From assembly GCA_028714815.1 (NCBI GenBank), contig JAQTLR010000003.1, positions 67,099 to 131,098 on the forward strand: 64,000 nt of DNA, written 5' to 3'. The notes under the pieces are model-generated. The model was not told where the DNA came from. It saw only the letters and a program-made list of their open reading frames with translations, and made no database searches. Of the stretch, positions 59,353 to 64,000 are shown in pieces; the first letter of the stretch is position 1; each line of letters opens with the position of its first letter. The position numbers and the translations under genes are program-made. The stretch comes from Candidatus Altimarinota bacterium (GTDB taxonomy: Bacteria; Patescibacteriota; Gracilibacteria; BD1-5; UBA2023).

Positions 59353-60600
59353 TTAATTTTTATACAACGGGAACTTCACACAGAGCTCTTTCACCTCCTG
59401 CTTGATTTTCTCAAGCTCATCTGCATTTTCCCTATTTTTGAGCGTTCGTATCATGATGTTTCCGAGTACCTCCATCTCGGCGGCCCCCATCCCACGGGTG
59501 GTGATAGCAGGGGTTCCGATGCGGATCCCGGATGGATCCAATGGTTTTCGCGGATCGAACGGGATCATATTCTTATTCGTGCTGATCCCGACTGTTTCGA
59601 GCGCTTTTTCCGCCTCTTTCCCGGTAATCCCGAAACTTCCGAAAACATCGAGGAGCATCAGGTGATTATCGGTTCCTCCGGAAACAACCCGGAGTCCTTG
59701 AGAAGAGAGGTTTTTTGCGAGCGTTTGCGCATTCTGCACCACTTGTTTCGCATATATCCCGAAGGATGGGAGAAGGGCTTCCCGGAAAGCGACCGCCTTT
59801 GCGGCGATGAGGTTCTCGTGAGGGCCTCACTGAACTCCCGGGAATACCGCACGGGCAAGAGCTGGACCGAGATTCTCCCGGGACATGATGATCGCTCCTC
59901 GTGGTCATCGGAGCGTCTTATGTGTCGTAGTGGTTACGACATCGCAGTATGGAACCGGATTTACGAGAACTTTTCCGGCGACGAGCCCGGCGATATGGGA
60001 GATATCTGCCATGAGGTATGCACCGACCTTGTCGGCGATGTCTCGAAAGCGTTTCCAATCCAAATCCCTGGAGTATGCGGAAAACCCGGCGATGATCATC
60101 CGTGGTTTTGACTCGAGGGCGATTCTTTCGACTTCGTCCATGTCGATGGTTTCGGTTTCCTTATCTACCCCGTAGGAGACGATTGTATAGAGGAGTCCGG
60201 AGAAATTCAGCGGGTGCCCGTGAGACAGGTGTCCACCTTGGTCGAGACTCATTCCGAGGACTGTGTCTCCCGGTTGCAAGAGACCGAGATAGACCGCGAG
60301 ATTCGCCGGAGAACCGGAGAGTGGTTGGACATTCACGTATTCCGCCCCGAAGAGCTCTTTCGCCCGGTCGATGGCAAGATTTTCCACTATATCGATGTTG
60401 GTTTGTCCTGCATAGTAGCGCTTCCCGGGATACCCCTCGGAATACTTGTTCATGAGCACGCTTCCCGCTGCTTCCATGACGGCCATTGACGTATAGTTTT
60501 CGGAGGCGATGAGCTCGAGCTCATATTCTTGACGGGTCGTTTCTGCTTCTATGGATGCGAAAATCTCTGGGTCTTCTTTTCGGAGGATGGATCAGGACAT
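59353..60600 (-). CDS. glyA: Serine hydroxymethyltransferase
   Basis: 415 aa, ATG 60600 to TAA. Three UGA=Gly codons: codon 3 (MS-Gly-SIL), the Gly of THKTLRGPRG (59905-59907) next to the PLP lysine, and the first Gly of FPGVQGGPHEN (59827-59829). Further motifs: [20 protein letters not shown] and [13 protein letters not shown]. Makes glycine and 5,10-methylene-THF from serine. FolD is the next co-directional large gene upstream. Confidence 0.97.
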
Positions 60601-60674
60601 GGAAAATAGGGGTGATGAAATAATGTATGCCTTGAAGTATAGGGAAAGCAAGGCTTTTTACAAGTAAAAATTTT

Positions 60675-60914
60675 CTATTTTTTCAGCTCCACACTTCCAG
60701 TCCCGGAAAGGATTTTTCCATCGATCACCACCCGTATATCGGAGCGGGATTTTTCGATATCGAGAGTATTTCCATGGAGATGGAGCGAGACCTGCAGCGA
60801 GCGTTTCATATCCTCTATTTCTTGTGATGAGAGGCTTTTTCCGAAATAGTATCCGACGAAAAAACTGCAAGCGATGCAGAAGAGGGTGACGAGCAGGAGG
60901 GAAAATTTGTTCAT
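60675..60914 (-). CDS. Small membrane-anchored protein
   Basis: 79 aa, ATG 60914 to TAG. One N-terminal hydrophobic helix (FSLLLVTLFCIACSFFVGYYFG), then a beta-like tail (LQVSLHLHGNTLDIEK). Located between folD and glyA on the same strand, 15 bp after folD's stop. No family recognised. Confidence 0.6.
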   Translation of the reverse strand: MNKFSLLLVTLFCIACSFFVGYYFGKSLSSQEIEDMKRSLQVSLHLHGNTLDIEKSRSDIRVVIDGKILSGTGSVELKK

Positions 60915-60929
60915 GGAAGAAAGTTACAT

Positions 60930-61754
60930 TTACATCTGATTTTTTGCTGCGATATGGGTATTTTCCATGAGCATCGCCACCGTCATGGGCCCGACTCCGC
61001 CTGGAACGGGAGTTATGCGACAGAGGGGTTCTATCTCCTGGAAATCCGTGTCTCACAGAAACTTTCCATCGACTGGAGTACACCCGACATCGATGACGGT
61101 CGTACCGGGGCGGACCATAGCCTTTTTCAGAAGCCCGGGACTTCCAGCAGCGACGACGATGATATCCGCACTCTGTGTGAATATTCCGATATCCTTCGTG
61201 TCCTTATTACAGACGGTTACCGTCCCTCCAGCATTCATGAGGAGGAGGGAGAGGGGTTTCCCGACGATATTGCTTTTCCCGATCACGACGATATTTTCTC
61301 CCTGTATTTTGGTTTTCTGCGTCTCGAGGAGGCGCATGATCCCTTTGGGAGTGCAGGAGATGAGATCGGCAGTACCGAGAAAGAGTTTTCCGATATTCTG
61401 GCTCGTGAAGCCATCGACATCTTTTCTCGGATCGATCGCTTCGATGATCGTATTGGTGTCGATATGACGAGGAAGGGGGAGTTGGACGATGAGCCCATCT
61501 ATGAAGCGGTTTCCATTCACTTCATGGATTATGTCCATAAGTGCATTTTCCGTTGTATCGACACTTAATTGACGAAGTTCGAAATCGATCCCTGCGATCC
61601 CGGCGAAGCGTTCTTTTTGTCTGATGTAGGAGAGGCTTGCGGGATTTTCTCCGACAAGGATCACGGAGAGTTTCGGTTTTCTTGGAAGCGTTTTCCCCTC
61701 TTCTCAGAGTTTTGCGCATATGCTCTGTGCGATACTGCGACCGTCGATAATCAT
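60930..61754 (-). CDS. folD: Bifunctional methylene-THF dehydrogenase/cyclohydrolase FolD
   Basis: 274 aa, ATG 61754 to TAA. UGA=Gly at 61704-61706 (AKL-Gly-EEGK) and 61053-61055 (KFL-Gly-DTDF). Motifs: [49 protein letters not shown] and [10 protein letters not shown]. Interconverts one-carbon THF forms downstream of GlyA. Same operon direction as glyA. Confidence 0.96.
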
Positions 61755-61922
61755 GGCGCTTTTTGTAATCGGATAAAACGCCCGTATAGTATGGATTTTT
61801 CCATAAATACCAAGTTTTGTTGTTGATTTTTTTCGATTTTCCGTACAATTGGTTTCGAGAAGAAAAGGGTTATCCTCTCGTAGAGTAGCATTCAATATTA
61901 TTCCTTAAATTTTTTTTAAATT

Positions 61923-62243
61923 ATGGCAGCCAATGTATTTATCACCAGTGATGCGAATTTTGAACGGGACATCTCTTCTGGAGTGGTTCTCGTGGATTTC
62001 TGGGCAGAATGGTGCGGACCTTGTCAGGTGATGATCCCACGTCTCGGAGAACTCGCGACCGCGATGGGAGAAACCGCAAAGATCATGAAGATGAATGTGG
62101 ACGAAAACCCCGGGACTCCTCAGAAGTTCCGTATCATGAGCATCCCGACCATGATCGTTTTCAAGGATGGGAAACCGGTGGAGCAGCTTGTCGGAGTGAA
62201 AAGCGTGGACGATCTCCAAACGACACTTAAAAAGTATTTATAA
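61923..62243 (+). CDS. trxA: Thioredoxin
   Basis: 106 aa, ATG 61923 to TAA, no UGA. Active site WAEWCGPCQ, cis-Pro loop SIPTMIVFKDGK, normal length. Its stop overlaps the ATG of mfd by one base (TAATG), so the two are translationally coupled. Confidence 0.96.
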   Translation: MAANVFITSDANFERDISSGVVLVDFWAEWCGPCQVMIPRLGELATAMGETAKIMKMNVDENPGTPQKFRIMSIPTMIVFKDGKPVEQLVGVKSVDDLQTTLKKYL

Positions 62244-64000
62244 TGCTTTTCGAACTTACCAACAAGACGGTTTATATCAACTCGGGAAATTCTTTTTCCC
62301 GAGCTTTTTTGCTCGGAGAGAATTTCAAGGATGGTAAGAACCTCCTCGTTTTCGATAATAGAAAAGAAGCGGAAGCTTTTTCGAAAATCCTCTCGTTTAC
62401 GACGAAAGAAAATATCTCTCCTCTTTTCGACCTGCCGCATATCGTTGATTTTTTCGGTCGGGAGAATGGATGGTTCGTAACAACGAAAGAACTCTTCGAA
62501 GCGTCGGTCAGTTGGAAATACCATACGAAAAAAAACACGCTCGTTTTCGAAAGGAATGGCGAAGTATCACCGGAAAAATGCATCACGACGCTCATCGATT
62601 CCGGGTATATCCATTCCCCCTATCTCTCCAAGCCGGGAAGCTATAAGAAGGATGGGGATACCCTGTCTATTCGGCTTCCGTTCGAGGAAAAGGTCGTGGC
62701 TTTGAGTTTTTTCGATACGGTCATCGACGAGATCCTTATCTTCGATACACATGGGCAATTCCTTACAAAAAAGGACAGTATCCAGCTCTCGTCCATACTG
62801 GACAAAAGAACCGTCGAAGAAGTCGAAACACGGGAGATTTCCAAAAATTCCGAGATATATTTTTTTCTCGGGAACACCCCGGTTATTTTTATGGATCTCG
62901 ACTTTTGGGAACCGCTTGCAGAAGTGGCGAAAATGTGTCAAAAGTCCATTGTATTTGCGGGAAGCACCACGGAAAAATATACAGATATAGGCATGAGGGA
63001 GCTAAAAGTTCCATCTCTTCAGGAATTGGAGGTCCTTGTCAAAAATTATGGCAACAATGTCCATTTCTATACCAAACACGGGAAAGTCCTCCGGAATTTT
63101 CTCGAATACAACAATCTGATGTCCGGGGTGGTGGAAGAGGTGAATATCGCTTGATTGGAGAGTTTTGTCATAGGAGACAGATATGTTGTCGCAGATGATA
63201 TCCTCGGAGATATTTTCATCCGGAACCGCACGAAAAAAAGTATCGTAAAAAACCTTGATCTGCTTTTGGAGATCCGGCCGAATGATTATGTCGTACATCG
63301 GGATCATGGGGTCGGGATATTCCGTGAGATTGTCGAAAAGGACGTCGGAGGAAACAAACGGGAATATATGCTCATCGAATACCGGGCGGACGATAGGCTT
63401 TTCGTTCCATTGACGGAGATCCATCGGGTCAGCAAATACATTGGAAACGAAGAACCGATCCTCACGAGACTTTCTGGAAACGAATGGAAAAAAACGCTCG
63501 AGAAAACGAACAGCGATGTGGAAAAGATCGCTCGCGAACTCCTCGAAACCTATGCGAAGCGGCGCATTTCCGAAGGATTTTCATTTACCCGGTTTCCGGA
63601 ACAGGAACGGCGGTTCCAGGAAGATTTCCCGTATGAATATACGATCGATCAGCAAACGGCTATCGCAGAAATCCTTGCGGACATGGAATCCTCGAATCCG
63701 ATGGATCGGCTCCTTTCGGGGGATGTGGGATTCGGAAAGACCGAAGTGGCGATGAATGCCATATACCGCGCATTCCTCAATGGAAAACAATCCATTCTCA
63801 TCTCGCCGCTCGTCGTCCTTGCCTATGAGCATATGGAATCGCTCCAGAAACGTCTCACGTATTTCTGAGTCCGTCTCGGGGTTTTGACCCGGTTCAGTAC
63901 CCAGAAGGAAGCAGCGGGCATTCTTGCGGGCCTGGAAAACGGAACGATCGATTGTGTCGTGGCGACGCACCGGATCCTCGGAGAAGGGGTGGTTTTCAAG
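62243..64000 (+). CDS. mfd: Transcription-repair coupling factor Mfd (cut by window edge)
   Basis: 586 codons visible, ATG 62243, no stop before the edge. UGA=Gly at 63152-63154 (NIA-Gly-LESF) and 63866-63868 (TYF-Gly-VRL). UvrB-like N-terminal region, the CarD-like RNA-polymerase interacting domain (RPNDYVVHRDHGVGIFREIV), then the RecG-like motor with Walker A GDVGFGKTEVAM and ATHRILG. Removes stalled RNA polymerase at lesions. Confidence 0.93.

Noticed and set aside
1-64000. CRISPR array, rRNA operon, prophage or transposase
   Set aside because: No regularly spaced direct repeats, no rRNA-like stretch and no transposase or integrase motif on either strand. S74 domains alone do not indicate a prophage because the proteins have bacterial export signals.

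Overview
This window is chromosomal DNA of a bacterium that reads UGA as glycine (translation table 25). That points to Candidate Phyla Radiation lineages, Gracilibacteria (BD1-5/GN02) or Absconditabacteria (SR1). Nearly 100 in-frame UGA codons (hand count) interrupt about 37 otherwise intact genes. Many fall exactly at conserved glycines: the Walker A glycine of ComM, the GKGVTFDSGG block of the M17 aminopeptidase, THKTLRGPRG of GlyA, DPPYNKGN of the type III methyltransferase. Every gene that ends inside the window ends in UAA or UAG. All coordinates below are read through UGA; in the standard code most of these genes look broken.

Layout. 1-8.1 kb: two S74-type surface proteins, comM, a sigma-region-4/HARE regulator, a prepilin pair and an RluA-family synthase. 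8.1-13.5 kb: a secreted protein, a VirD4/TraG-like ATPase and a pilin fused to a FISUMP-like domain. 13.7-19 kb: WecG/TagA-type glycosyltransferase, rlmN, greA, nusG-secE and comF. 19-32 kb: two more surface proteins, pepA-mtaB, argS, an M23 peptidase, mnmA, small hydrolases, an ABC ATPase and a peroxiredoxin. 32-42.8 kb: typA, three tRNAs, an RsuA-type synthase, dus, a UGA-saturated unknown gene, glyS behind a T-box-like leader, a LysM-CHAP protein, rplU and tRNA-Gln. 42.9-47 kb: AT-rich DNA with an HD hydrolase and a compact four-gene operon of unknown function. 47-53.3 kb: S41 protease, 2Fe-2S protein, superoxide reductase, rny, lgt and comEC. 53.3-59.2 kb: a defence/mobile segment with BRO-N and DinD-like remnants and a complete type III restriction-modification system. 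59.3-64 kb: glyA, folD, trxA and the start of mfd.

Themes. Type IV pilin-like proteins, ComEC, ComF and ComM point to DNA uptake, as known in CPR bacteria. The surface is built from paralogous adhesin-like proteins. tRNA and rRNA modification enzymes are abundant. Two of them (mtaB, mnmA) carry an in-frame copy of one palindromic repeat, recalling the Rickettsia palindromic elements. Because UGA adds to glycine demand, the T-box-like leader on glycyl-tRNA synthetase and the glyA-folD pair deserve attention. Start codons mostly follow T/A-rich leaders without a clear Shine-Dalgarno. Terminators are often long perfect palindromes shared by convergent genes.
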